This document shows, in pieces, positions 9,258 through 18,588 of a stretch of 18,740 nt of DNA; position 1 is the stretch's first letter, and every line of letters starts with the position of its first letter. Where the stretch lies: positions 1-18,740 of the forward strand of contig LSSL01002519.1 in NCBI GenBank assembly GCA_001953115.1. The letters are read 5' to 3'. The translations under genes were made by a program, and so were the position numbers. This DNA comes from Smittium mucronatum (taxonomy: Eukaryota; Kickxellomycota; Harpellomycetes; Harpellales; Legeriomycetaceae). The notes under the pieces are model-generated. The model saw only the letters and a list, made by a program, of their open reading frames with translations, had not been told where the DNA came from and did not search any database.

Positions 9258-12200
9258 ATACTTTTTTTCATCAAATATATCTTTTAATAAAATAAAAACG
9301 AAGCCTCCATATCTTTAAAGAATAAAATATGAGTATATGGAGCTTAAAAAAATAGGCAACCAATTTTATAAACAAAAAGAAAAAAAAAATTCTTCGGGAT
9401 ATAGAAAAAAAGTTTCTATTTATAAATATAAATAATTTAAGTTTAAAAATTGAAGATATGAATACTAAAAAGGGCATTTTATTTCGAAGTTTGTATGTTA
9501 TATTTCCTTTTTATAACAAAAAATATTACCAAAAACTAGAAAGGATCATAATTTGTGGCAAAATTAATATTTTTTCGATTTCTAATTAAATTTTATCAAG
9601 GTTTTAGAAAAAATTAAGCACATCAAGCTATATATTTCGAACAATAAATTAAATTTGTAAGCTACTGACTTTTTTCTAATGTTTTAAACTTGCTTATGAT
9701 AAGTATTAAAGAAGTTAAATAATTAAATCTGTACTTAAGCCGGTTTAGTTCTCGAACATTTTAATGTTCTTTCTGTCTCTAAAATTACCAAATTTTTGAT
9801 ATGTTTAAAATCCAAAACTTAATTCATAGTATAAATGATAAACTAAAAAAATTATCTAATACAAAAATATTAAACCAATGTGAATTTTTGGATATACGGA
9901 TTCGAATACTAAATTTCCACGACTAAAATCATCGCTCTTTTTTTCTATATCTGGATTATTTTTTCGAGAAATATTGTTGGATAACTATGTCGAAAATTAT
10001 AGGCTGAAAAGATTCATCCTATAGATTTAACTTATTGATTGTGCCTTTATTCAGAATTTATTAACCAAGTATAAAATCAGTTTAATAATTTGCATATTTG
10101 AAATAAAGATAGTTTTGAATTTATTTTATTTCGCATTTTTTTTATACGGAAACATTTTTAAAAGGTATATATGATAAAAATAAAATTCAATTTGATATTC
10201 AAAAATAGATAAAATAAAATAAAATTTAATAAAATAAATTTATATTTGTATTTGTATTTAGTTATTTTCATAAGAGCTCATTTGGGGGATTTATCTTGAT
10301 AATTTCGAGGGATTACACCCCTAATATAATCCATTTCTGATTTAGCAAAAGAATTATTTAGCCAACTTGTTCTGTCTAAATTTCTATGCCGGAAAAATTA
10401 AATTTCATTTCTTCTTAAAAAAATTACTCTTTAATTTTTTTTTACCTTAATTAGCTGTTGTTATTTTTTTAATATTTTACATATTAACACACTAAAAATT
10501 TAAGAAGGCAAATTTTATCCGAAGGTTATTTAACACTAACACACATAATTTATTATCTCAAAAATTTCCAAAATTATTCTGTATGAATCACGAGTACATT
10601 CGAAAATAGTTTTTGGCCCACAAAACTAATTTTCAAATACCAATATCAGGGAATTTTTAGGCTCACTTTACTGTGTTGGTGCTGATTTTTTTTCTCTTTC
10701 ATAAGATTCAGGTTTGTTAAGCCAACTTACATTCCATTACCTTTTATGTCTCTTTTATATTATTTTCACATTGAACATTATAAACAGTCATATTTATCCC
10801 TTATAAGCCATTTTGGCACAATAATTTTTCGATATCATGATTTTTTATTATGTATTAAGATATATTTTTTGAAACTATTTCCTCTTATGTATATTTAGCT
10901 TAACTATCAATTGCAATATCAGATACTAAAATTCAAAATATAACTCAAAAAAGAATATCTTCGTTCCTTAATCACTCCTTTTTTTCTTTTAACACGATTT
11001 TTTTATGTTTTTCTGAATAATAGCTTTTCTCTCTATCTAATATATGTTTTGGCCTGTTAATACTAAAAATTTTAAATCAAAAATATATATAAGTTATTTT
11101 TTCAAAAAAATTTCTTGATTAAATTACTCAGGCTTTCATATAAGCAAGATAAATTTTTTATTGTAGATAATATCTAATAGAAGCGATGGTTTTTTATTAT
11201 ATTCTGATTATTAGAAGTAATTACGCGAAATTAATTATTCAGCATATAGAATTTTTTATAATGTCTGGTATGTTTCAATATAATCAAATACCTATCTTTT
11301 TTACAGTTTATGATTTCAAACATCCTTTTTATTACTTTTACAACTAACCATTCTCGCAAATTATGGATATTTCATCGAAATAGACGAATTTAAATACATT
11401 TAGTACAATAAGTAAGTATATTTTGCTGTTAATATCAATAATATTTGGATAATTGCTACCAAAATCGCTTTTATAATACAAAGGGGGTGTAAATAGGGGT
11501 AAAAAAATTCTTAACTGTGGTATTTTGTCACTTAATTATATCTCAATATTTTTGATATGCACTCACATGAAGTTTTAAAAGAAATTTTTGTGCATAATAT
11601 ATTTTTAAGCTATAAAAAAGATATATCTCTGAAATTTGGTAATAGGATAGGGAATTTTTTTGGGTTTAGAGGCTATTTTCTTTAATAAAAATATTTTTAA
11701 GGAATAATATCTTTTGTTTTTTTTGGTATAATTATTTCTTAATTGAATTCACCTATTTTTAAGGCTATATTTTAAATTTTAATTGGAGAATATTTTTTTA
11801 ATATATTGGTTATTATAAAATTGAATTATATTATTAAATAAAATTCACCATAAATTTAAAATTCTTATTAATTAGTAAAAAAATCAACGCAAAGAAACTC
11901 ATTTTAATTTTTTAGCTAGTCACTAAAGGTTCTCCAAAAATCCTAAATTTCGAATAATATTTTTCTTTTGATAGAATGATAAAGTATTCTAATCTTAACA
12001 TTCAAAAATAAAATCTAATAAATAATATCGAAATTTTAAATAGATTTTTTATAAATAGTAATACCAATAATATTGTTTATTAATACGGAGAATATCAGCC
12101 TATATTAATTTTAAAATTAAATGACGAGTAAAATATAAATAGGATTTTTAAATCGGATAAGTTTTAAATTAATTAAATCACAGCGTATTTTTCTTATATT

Positions 12201-14236
12201 AAAATATAAAAATCAGAATAATTGAAAATCATCTATTTATATCTGTAATAAGCTTGATAAAAAACTTTTTTTTTTTTGTTTTTAATATAAAAAGATTATT
12301 TTTGTTTTATAAGTACATATGAAAACTTCATTTTACTCCAATATCTTAAATAAAATTTCAGCTAAATTGGATCAAAAAGGCCATTTTAAACATTTTTCGA
12401 CCAGTATAAAAAATTAGCCAGCAGCTGCGTTATTTTATTAAGAAAATTTCAACTAAATTTTATTAAATTATGATATAAACGCGATTGAGGCCCTTTAACT
12501 GAATTAAGGGTAAATATTTATTATTCTCTGATTAAATCAAAATTAGCCGCTTTTTCAAGTGTATTAAACTTGTTAGCAATATTAATTGCATGTATGCAGT
12601 CTGTTAGTTAAGAATATATATACATTATTAATTTGATATTTATTGGAAATTTTGGGTATTTTTAAAGATTAAATAATCCAAAGAATAATTGGAAGTTTTT
12701 CTATTTACTGTTTTATATGAAAATAAGTTGATTTTCTCCATTTTTCAAAAATATGATAAGAACTTCACTATATTAAATTCAGAAATTTTAACAAAAAACG
12801 GTCGATATTATCAAATTATATTTTGAAAGTAATAACTTATAATCAACAATATTTCGATAATTTAACTTTAAATAAAATGTTTCCAAAAGCGATTTTTTTT
12901 TAATAATTATTGAATATTGAGTGTGAAATACCAGCAATGAGGATTAAATTAAAATTCAATTTGGTAATATGATTTACAATAAGGTTATAATTTTTTTCTT
13001 TCTGATTTCGGAAAGCATAAAATAGCTTTTTTCTATATCTCCTTATATCAGCATCATTAGAATTTCATTTTTGAAAATACTTGAGTTATGTCTTATCTTT
13101 TTTTATTAAATGTTTCTGTATCTTATACTCTTCAAGAAAGACTTGATTTGAAATATTTTTCAAAATAATAGAGTAAAAATCTCATTTTTGATTAAAGGTT
13201 ATATAAATTAATTAATATTTTTATAATATTTTATGGAACAGATAAATGTAAATTAATTTTTGATAAACAACAGTTAAGCTTATTTTGTATAAATTTTGTA
13301 TTATAATGTGATTCCTATGTTTTTGTGATCTTTTATTGTTTATTTTGAACCTATTTTTTTATGAAAATTATTCTAATCGACTAAAATAATTTATCGTGTA
13401 ATTATTATCGAAATTTTTTTCTAATATTTTAGGAATACCATATAAAAAATAAATCTTTTTAGATATAATTTTAAAATATTTACAATTAAATTCAAATATT
13501 TGGATCAATTTTATAAATGATCATTTAGAAAATTTTGCAATTAGTAAATTTTATGACAAATTAAAAGTGATAATATATAGGCCATTTATTAACTATCAAT
13601 ATGCAGGAATGCATGGAGACTAATTGGTGCTAAAAATATATCCTAATAAATAAAAATAAAATGAATAGTTAAATATTATTTCGATACTAGTAATTAAATA
13701 GCACCTTATTACAATAGTTGAATTTATATGAAAAAATCATATTTTTTTGGTATATTAACATTAATACTTTATTAAATTTTGCATTACTAACGGATAGAAT
13801 TAAATTTTTATCTTAATGGGAGATTCTCTTTGAGATAGGACACTTTGCCACTAAATTTTTACTACTTCCCTAACTCGGAAACATATTGCTAAGATAAAAA
13901 AATAAAGTTATTGTGTAATTAAAAATATGTATTTTATATTTAATTTTTTATTAGTAAAATAATGAAAATTTATTAGAGCAAGTATGTTTTTCTATCTTTA
14001 TTGTTCTGTTTTTAAATAAATCCGAATTTAGCCAACGGTTTAGACAGTAAAAAAAAGTCTGATCTTGAAAATAATCTCCCAACTATGAAAAAAAAATTCA
14101 AATTTATATCTAGATTTTTTATAATGAATCAACATAAATATATTGGCATATTTTTTCAATGAAAACATTGTTGGGTAATTGAAAAAATCTAATCTATAAT
14201 AATTTACTGATGCTATAAAATGATAGCATTCGAAAA
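9258..14236. other. A+T-rich gene desert
   Basis: About 5 kb without any recognisable coding, RNA or element structure. The open minus frame at 9271-9477 is nearly all F, I, K, L, N and R codons and lacks GC3 enrichment. A low-complexity AAAAT-rich tract lies at about 10207-10262. A slightly less A+T-rich stretch near 12360-12600 includes ATTGGATCAAA (12366-12376) but has stops in all frames. Confidence 0.55.
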
Positions 14237-14268
14237 ATTGGATCAAAATCACATTGGATCAAATCCAC
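14237..14268 (+). repeat. Two tandem 16-bp units containing ATTGGATCAAA
   Basis: ATTGGATCAAAATCAC (14237-14252) is followed directly by ATTGGATCAAATCCAC (14253-14268), two mismatches apart. The 11-base core ATTGGATCAAA also occurs at 5357, 12366 and, on the minus strand, 1940. ATAGCATTCGAA at 14223-14234, just upstream, is the reverse complement of a 12-mer at 208-219. Confidence 0.8.
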
Positions 14269-14609
14269 ATAAAGCATAAACACATTATATTCAAAAAACT
14301 TCAATTATTTGGCGTATTATTTAATCTTCAAATAAGCCCAAATTTTCCAAAATATAAGAATTTGTATATATACATAAAGGCATTTTATCAACTAATAAAC
14401 TACAATTAAAAAATTATTATTGCTATAAAATTCAAGCTACTTGAAAGAAAAGGTTTAATATTTATCCTAGATTCGGTTTAAGGGCCTCAATTGCAGTTAA
14501 AGATTAAAAACCTGAAAATATTTTCAAAACCTGAAATCTTAAGCACAAATCCGAATTTTTTTTTGAAAAACTGAAAATATTACCACATTGATGTAAATCT
14601 AACAATTTA

Positions 14610-14682
14610 ACAAATAAAACCCGGAAATTATTGCATGAGAATCTGAAGAAAATAGGGATAGACAAATAAAATCCCGGAAATT
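14610..14682 (+). repeat. Direct repeat of a 20-bp unit ending CCCGGAAATT
   Basis: ACAAATAAAA followed by CCCGGAAATT occurs at 14610-14629 and again at 14662-14682, with one inserted T in the second copy. The period is 52 bp. Related words (CCTGAAA, CTGAAAATATT, ATCTGAAGA) surround it from 14510, suggesting an old degenerate tandem array, with possible relatives at 15180 (GCCGGAAATT). Confidence 0.65.
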
Positions 14683-14689
14683 TGATTTT

Positions 14690-15582
14690 TTTCTTTACCG
14701 AATAAAAGTTTATATACCAATTTTTTTGAATTAAATAATTATAATAAATCTATAAAATCGTGGTGTTTTAGGAAAAAACATTTCGGCATGATAATAATAA
14801 GTTATTATCATGAAAAAACTAAAACCGAAAACATTTTATCTATTTATCTTTTATGTTTAATTATTTATTAAGGTATCGAAGTTTATGTGGGACTATAAAA
14901 TATTTTTTATAATATAGACCATGTCAATATCACAATAAAATTACAGCCTTAAATAATTATTTATGGCAAGGAAACAAAACTTTTAATAAGGTAAAACTTT
15001 AAGTAAAGCTTTAAATTTAATATAATTCGCTGTCGTTAATGTTAATGTTAGTCTTAATTTTTAATTATTACTATTTTATAAAATGATTAAATATGAAAAA
15101 ATAGGGAAATTTAAACTGAAAGCGCAAAAAGCAAAGGCATTCAGATTTTCGAGTATTTTATTTTTCAGTTTTTATATGCCGGAAATTCCAATATGGCAGA
15201 TTTCCTAAAAATGATGATTTTTACTAAACACAATTTCAGATTTGCATCTAAATTTTCAAATTTTCAAATTATTCTTCAGATTTTTTTTTCTAGCCCTCAA
15301 TTTCGTTGGTCACCTAATATATGAAAAATTAATCGAAAAATCGCTTAAAATAGTCGAATTTAGTACAATTTAGCTCTGTTTAGCCTAAAATTAAATCTTG
15401 ATCAATTTCTTAATTCGAAAATGTAATTAATTTATAAAACACAAACTATGTTGAATCGACTTAATGGAAGCCAAACAAGTTGTTATAATTGGTAATATAT
15501 ATTCGTTACTTGAATCTGGATTATTAATCATAGATTATATAGGCTAATAAGGAAATCAGCCTGCACATTTTAAAAAATAATT
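14690..15582. other. A+T-rich DNA without a recognisable gene
   Basis: No coding frame is supportable. The stretch holds the hairpin at 14787-14812, a short run of TTAATG words near 15037-15052, and CCGGAAAT-type words near 15180 that resemble the direct repeat at 14610. Confidence 0.55.
14787..14812. repeat. Strong hairpin CATGATAATAA-TAAG-TTATTATCATG
   Basis: Perfect 11-bp arms (14787-14797 and 14802-14812) enclose a 4-base loop. Directly outside, TTTCGG (14781-14786) and a later CCGAAA (14825-14830) are also complementary, although the spacing on the right is longer, so the structure may be nested. No T run follows within a few bases, so it is not a simple intrinsic terminator, and this is a eukaryotic context. 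Confidence 0.85.
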
Positions 15583-15689
15583 AACCAATGGTGACTGTAG
15601 AAAAAAAAAAGTTTAAACACAGAAAAAATCCATTTACTGTGAGATATTTTTCAAGATCAGTCCTTTTTTTACCATGTAAACCATTGGTT
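15583..15689. repeat. Separated inverted repeat AACCAATGGT / ACCATTGGTT
   Basis: Ten-base arms at 15583-15592 and 15680-15689 are perfect reverse complements separated by 87 bases. Each arm contains CCAAT (left plus strand, right minus strand). The pair lies 610-720 bp upstream of the epsilon gene, far for a fungal promoter. It could be the ends of a tiny repeat or chance. Confidence 0.5.
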
Positions 15690-15921
15690 GTAATGAAATT
15701 CAATCACCACCGTTTCAATAAAAAATGAAAAACCAAACTAGTTCTATGTAACATTTTACTTTGCCAATATAAATCTCTTCTTGATAAAAATCATCTAAAA
15801 TTTTTATATTATTCCTTAACTTAGTATTTCCAAATTAAGAAAGCGAAGAAGTTATAATGGGGATTTGTCCACTCTCAAAGATTATCTTCAATTTATAGAA
15901 TGCATAAAGAGTGTTTTATTT

Positions 15922-16055
15922 TTATTGGCTATATGAAAAAGATTATGTATTGGTATAATGTTAATTAGGCCAATAGTTTAAATTGTGAAGAAACATCTGC
16001 TGACAAAAGGAATTTCTTATAATTGATAAGAAACTATAATGTTTCGACTGATTGG
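15922..16055 (+). promoter_or_regulatory. CCAAT-box cluster upstream of the epsilon gene
   Basis: TTATTGG (15922-15928) and TGATTGG (16049-16055) both match TNATTGG, the core bound by the CCAAT-binding HAP2/3/5 complex, which is known to drive respiratory genes in yeast and other fungi. A third CCAAT lies in the opposite orientation at 15970-15974. They sit about 250-380 bp before the ATG of a mitochondrial ATP synthase subunit, where such control would make sense. No convincing TATA box or transcription start could be fixed. The assignment is an inference from motif and context. Confidence 0.35.
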
Positions 16056-16303
16056 CCAACTGATTAGCTTTATGTACATTGTTGGTTAAGATATGTTTTT
16101 AGAAATTCAACTGGCCAGGACTTATTTAAATTAAATTAGTAGACGATAAAAATTTAGAAAATCAGAAGCTTTATAGATATTAAAGAAAAATTGATACGCT
16201 AAGGGTCTAGGCCAAAATCAAATTCAAGTTTATCTCTCGTAAGTAAATAGTATTTGAAAGCTCAGCCATTTTCAAAGAAAAAGTTATTCAAATATAATCG
16301 AAA

Positions 16304-16615
16304 ATGAACCCAGCCTGGAGAAGTCTCGGAATTAACTACTTGCAGTACGTCAACATCTCTGCTCGCGCCCTCCGCAGGGTCCTCAAAGAGGATAATCTTT
16401 TGTTGGCCTCAAGACGTGATCAAATGGAAATCAAAGGTTCTAAATGGTCACCAACAAAGCCTAGTGATTTCGTAAGTCAAGCATTTCATATTCCAACGAT
16501 TGTTTTGCTTTCATCTTCTTTAATCCTTGCTTAAATATTTATTTTTCTTTGATTTTACCCTTAGGCTGATCTTCCTATGATCACCACCAGAGTTAAAGAG
16601 GCCGCATCTCACTAA
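16304..16615 (+). CDS. ATP15: Mitochondrial F1F0 ATP synthase subunit epsilon (ATP15 type), two exons
   Basis: Joining 16304-16471 and 16565-16615 gives 72 residues. The subunit belongs to the F1 central stalk of mitochondrial ATP synthase, where with gamma and delta it forms the foot that contacts the c-ring. Bacterial epsilon is a different protein; it corresponds to mitochondrial delta. Recognition rests on MNPAWRSLGINYLQYVNIS at the N terminus, matching the family W-R-x-x-G-[IL]-x-Y signature, followed by ARALRRVLKED (about 20-30) and ASRRDQMEIKGSKW (about 35-48), the block typical of fungal members. Length suits fungi: yeast is slightly shorter and the animal form about 51. The ATG has A at -3 (GAAAATG) and nothing in frame upstream competes. 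The last 16 codons, starting ADLPMITTRV, come from exon 2 and end at TAA. Early codons are rich in G/C at third positions, unlike the flanks. No targeting presequence is obvious, as in yeast Atp15. Confidence 0.92.
16472..16564 (+). other. Spliceosomal intron in the epsilon gene
   Basis: The 93-bp intron begins GTAAGT directly after the Phe-56 codon and ends in a pyrimidine-rich tract with TTAG before the Ala codon, phase 0. A possible branch site is CTTAAA near 16530-16535, about 30 bases before the acceptor. If retained, translation would continue for 20 residues with a hydrophobic tail (IVLLSSSLILA) and stop at 16532-16534. Splicing is inferred: the exon 2 frame fits, and the spliced C terminus is hydrophilic as expected for the family. 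Confidence 0.85.
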
Positions 16616-16675
16616 TAACCCGTATTCCTTTAAGATCATTGCTTTTCTGGATCATATATATTAAAATTATTTAGG

Positions 16676-16681
16676 AATAAA
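16676..16681 (+). terminator. Poly(A) signal AATAAA of the epsilon gene
   Basis: AATAAA lies 61 bases after the stop codon, a normal 3' UTR distance. In such A+T-rich DNA the hexamer is common, so position rather than sequence carries the weight. Confidence 0.45.
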
Positions 16682-16689
16682 CCACCCCT

Positions 16690-17460
16690 TTATAAACCTA
16701 CGATTTTTTATCATCTCTGATTCATTTTTCTTCTATGCTTATTCAATATTATTTTAAAGAAGAAAGGGGTTAGACTATTTCCCCTTTTTTATAGCTTGGT
16801 TTTTTCTTTTGTTATTATTTTGGAGATTTCTTTCATTTGACGCTTCTTCGGGCGTATTGATATTTTAGCTTTGCCGTTGGGTATTCTGGATTATCTTTGC
16901 TAATTTAAAATTATTTATGTTAAATATTGGGTATATTGATGTATTCTGTTCTTTTCAAATATTTATATTCCCCCTTTAAGTTAATGATATCTATAGCATT
17001 CATTATATGGGGGTTCTTTTACTCTCCTTAAAGGTACATCTTAATAATTAGAACTTTTATCAAGAATAAATTTTGTTTCATAGATTTATCCCTAATCTCG
17101 AGAAAAACCGAAATTCTAGAGATCAAGTTCCCCAACAACACACGAACAACTTTAACATTATAAAAATACTTATCATCTACTAAGCAAATTCAAGCAATCT
17201 ATCTAGTGATAAGCACTAGGAAATTCGTCAAATTCATCCTTTTAGAATTCTTATTTTATATTAGACGATAATAGCGACAGCCTCAAAGCGATTTGAATTC
17301 AATTGAGACTATTTTACATCTCTGATTTCCATTTTTTAAGATAAGTCGGAAAGAATAATTTAGAAAAATGTAAAAGTATCGGTGATAAAAAAATTTTTAG
17401 TTCAGTTTATGTTTTTCGGTTTATTTTCTCGTAAGTGTACTGAAAACTCAAGAACTTATA
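16690..17460. other. Intergenic DNA downstream of the epsilon gene
   Basis: The stretch is slightly less A+T-rich than the desert. A minus frame of about 52 codons between roughly 17040 and 17195 (with KVVRVLLGNLISRISVFLEI) stays open without a proper start or family motif; it could be chance or a relic. A hairpin lies at 16763-16787. Nothing else is supportable. Confidence 0.45.
16763..16787 (+). repeat. Hairpin AAAGGGG / CCCCTTT followed by T run
   Basis: Seven-base perfect arms (16763-16769, 16781-16787) with an 11-base loop are followed by more T. It starts about 150 bp after the epsilon stop codon, beyond the AATAAA. It looks like an intrinsic terminator, but that mechanism is not used for fungal mRNA genes; Pol III-type T-run termination is a remote option. 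Confidence 0.4.
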
Positions 17461-17462
17461 TT

Positions 17463-17690
17463 TTAATTTTGCTGAAAATTCTTCCCAATGGCTGAAAAAT
17501 ATATTAATTCATATGATAAATATAATTGAAGTATCGCAATAATAATTTTTTTACCACTACGATGGAAAAAAAACATAATTTCATCATAACGCCCCAATAA
17601 AGGTGACGTGACTACTGGCCTATTACCATTTGTCCTACCAACAATTTCACCTACTATTTTCACTGCCTTACAATTTGACTTACTGCCCAA
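17463..17690 (-). CDS. Doubtful open frame over AATTG-rich repeats
   Basis: The frame of about 75 codons begins at TTG with no ATG before residue 39. The first half (CKAVKIVGEIVGRTNGNRPV) looks moderately protein-like, while the second half is hydrophobic. The apparent glycine and valine pattern is largely explained by repeated AATTGG/GGCAGT words in the DNA. I recognise no family. It may be a relic or simply the reflection of the degenerate repeat at 17640-17795. Low confidence that it is a gene. Confidence 0.12.
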   Translation of the reverse strand: MGSKSNCKAVKIVGEIVGRTNGNRPVVTSPLLGRYDEIMFFFHRSGKKIIIAILQLYLSYELIYFSAIGKNFQQN

Positions 17691-17795
17691 TTGGTCTGAT
17701 TAATATTTTGATTCCGCCCAATTAACCTTCCTAAAAATTTTCAAATCGCTAAATTGAATTATTCGTGAATACACCTACAGCACAATTGGCCCACT
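17640..17795. repeat. Cluster of CAATT boxes / degenerate short tandem repeat
   Basis: CAATT occurs at 17642, 17671, 17689 (in GCCCAATTGG, 17685-17694), 17719 (in GCCCAATT, 17716-17723) and 17783 (in CAATTGGCCC, 17783-17792). On the minus strand the words read AATTGGGCGG, AATTGGGCAGT, AATTGTAAGGCAGT and so on, as diverged units of about 20-60 bp. Several contain CCAAT, so the cluster could be a promoter for a minus- or plus-strand gene as well as a decayed tandem repeat. Confidence 0.35.
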
Positions 17796-18015
17796 TACAA
17801 ATAGGCTTTCTATTTTATCGTATATTTAATTTACCCTAATAATCCAATTTCTTCCAATAAGAGATAATAAAGTAAATAACCCTCCAAAAATCAAAATTTT
17901 AGTATAAGGCATTAAAGTTTGAGGGTTTTAGTCACTATGCAACATATTTTAAATGCTGCCCGTGACCATTTTTACACTTGTTTGCAATTAGAATAGGTCC
18001 TGATATATATAATAA

Positions 18016-18162
18016 TTATATGCTAACAAGCTAAAAAATTATGAATTATTGTATCTTTTTTTACCTAAAAATAAGGAGACAGTCCTATATAAAATATTAG
18101 ACAACACTGGTGGATTTTATGAGGCCCCATTCAAAAGATCAGACCTCAAATTACCATATTAG
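18016..18162 (+). pseudogene. Open coding-like stretch, unidentified
   Basis: Forty-eight codons run open between a TAA and a TAG. The stretch contains KNYELLYLFLPKNKETVLYK and then ILDNTGGFYEAPFKRSDLK, with codons such as GAC, GGT, GAG, GCC and CCA that are unusual in the flanks. There is no ATG at the start. After the stop the same frame continues SKPLLIQWDICG before another stop, as expected of a pseudogene. I do not recognise the protein. The minus strand is also partly open here, so the coding strand is not certain. Confidence 0.25.
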
Positions 18163-18310
18163 TCAAAACCTCTATTGATTCAATGGGATATTTGTGGATG
18201 AATATTTCTGATCGTTAATTTGTTTTGCATTCAAGAATAAATTTGAAGTCGCGTATAATTCTAATTTAAGTATCAAAAAATCATTATAGTCTTATTTGTA
18301 GATACAACCT

Positions 18311-18469
18311 TTAAACAAAGAAAAACATTAGAGGATTTATATATATTTTGGAATTTTTCTTGGAATTTGAAGACTTATGCCGCAAAGCTATGCGATACTT
18401 AGAAGATTCTATCTGTTCCTGGCGCCTGTCGGTAGTGACTGGAACCTGGTTACTGGTCTCGGAAGTCAT
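18311..18469 (-). CDS. Possible first exon or small gene, unidentified
   Basis: The frame has an ATG start at 18469 with purine at -3 (GAAATG) and 52 codons to TAA. It begins MTSETSNQVPVTTDRR and continues QEQIESSKYRIALRHKSS; the end is lysine- and phenylalanine-rich and may be intron or UTR read through. About half of the first 36 third positions are G or C, as in the epsilon gene's early codons and unlike the surrounding DNA. The hydrophilic, disordered-like start is typical of a eukaryotic N terminus. A GT at 18398-18397 (GTATCG) could be a donor, but I found no convincing downstream exon chain. Antisense of the overlapping plus frame at 18377-18556 is the competing reading. Confidence 0.3.
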   Translation of the reverse strand: MTSETSNQVPVTTDRRQEQIESSKYRIALRHKSSNSKKNSKIYINPLMFFFV

Positions 18470-18556
18470 TTCAATTTAGAAAGTTTATGTGTTGCTATAT
18501 TTTTGCCGTTTAGTGCGAAGTTCAGCCGGTGCGATATTGAGTCGATAATTTCGTAA
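18377..18556 (+). CDS. Competing 59-codon open frame, unidentified
   Basis: The frame has an ATG start, 59 codons and a TAA. It begins MPQSYAILRRFYLFLAPVGS and is hydrophobic with a segment CVAIFLPFSAKF that could be membrane-associated. It overlaps the minus-strand frame 18469-18311 almost completely; hydrophobic composition is what the antisense of a hydrophilic coding exon often shows, so I rank it below that frame. No family is recognised and there is a stop just before the ATG. Confidence 0.18.
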   Translation: MPQSYAILRRFYLFLAPVGSDWNLVTGLGSHFNLESLCVAIFLPFSAKFSRCDIESIIS

Positions 18557-18588
18557 TAAATGTTTAATAGTTAATTATTTTATTTTAC

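Larger units (their letters stand above)
17935..18556. other. Coding-like island of uncertain strand
   Basis: Base composition becomes visibly richer in G+C, most strongly at 18370-18545. Several open stretches lie on both strands: plus MQHILNAARDHFYTCLQLE (17938-17994), plus 18016-18162, a plus frame near 18230-18391 containing FVDTTFKQRKTLEDL, plus 18377-18556, and minus 18469-18311. None resolves into one recognised protein. The pattern fits a decayed gene or element, or unrecognised exons with introns. The strongest individual frames are listed separately. Confidence 0.4.

Noticed and set aside
9271..9477. Minus-strand frame of 68 codons
   Set aside because: Nearly all F, I, K, L and R; lies beside a microsatellite; no evidence of coding.
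14040..14252. Minus-strand frame of 70 codons
   Set aside because: It resembles a protein a little (LKKYANIFMLIHYKKS), but it overlaps repeated DNA words (GAATGCTAT, ATTGGATCAAA) and I recognise no family; chance or relic.
16239..16276. Possible 5' UTR intron starting GTAAGT before the epsilon ATG
   Set aside because: The nearest AG acceptors would give introns under 40 bases, too short, and no splicing is needed for the start codon.
18414..18460. tRNA-like B box (GGTTCCAGTCA on minus) and TGGCGCC
   Set aside because: No A box at a suitable distance and no cloverleaf; TGGCGCC alone does not indicate a retroelement primer site here.
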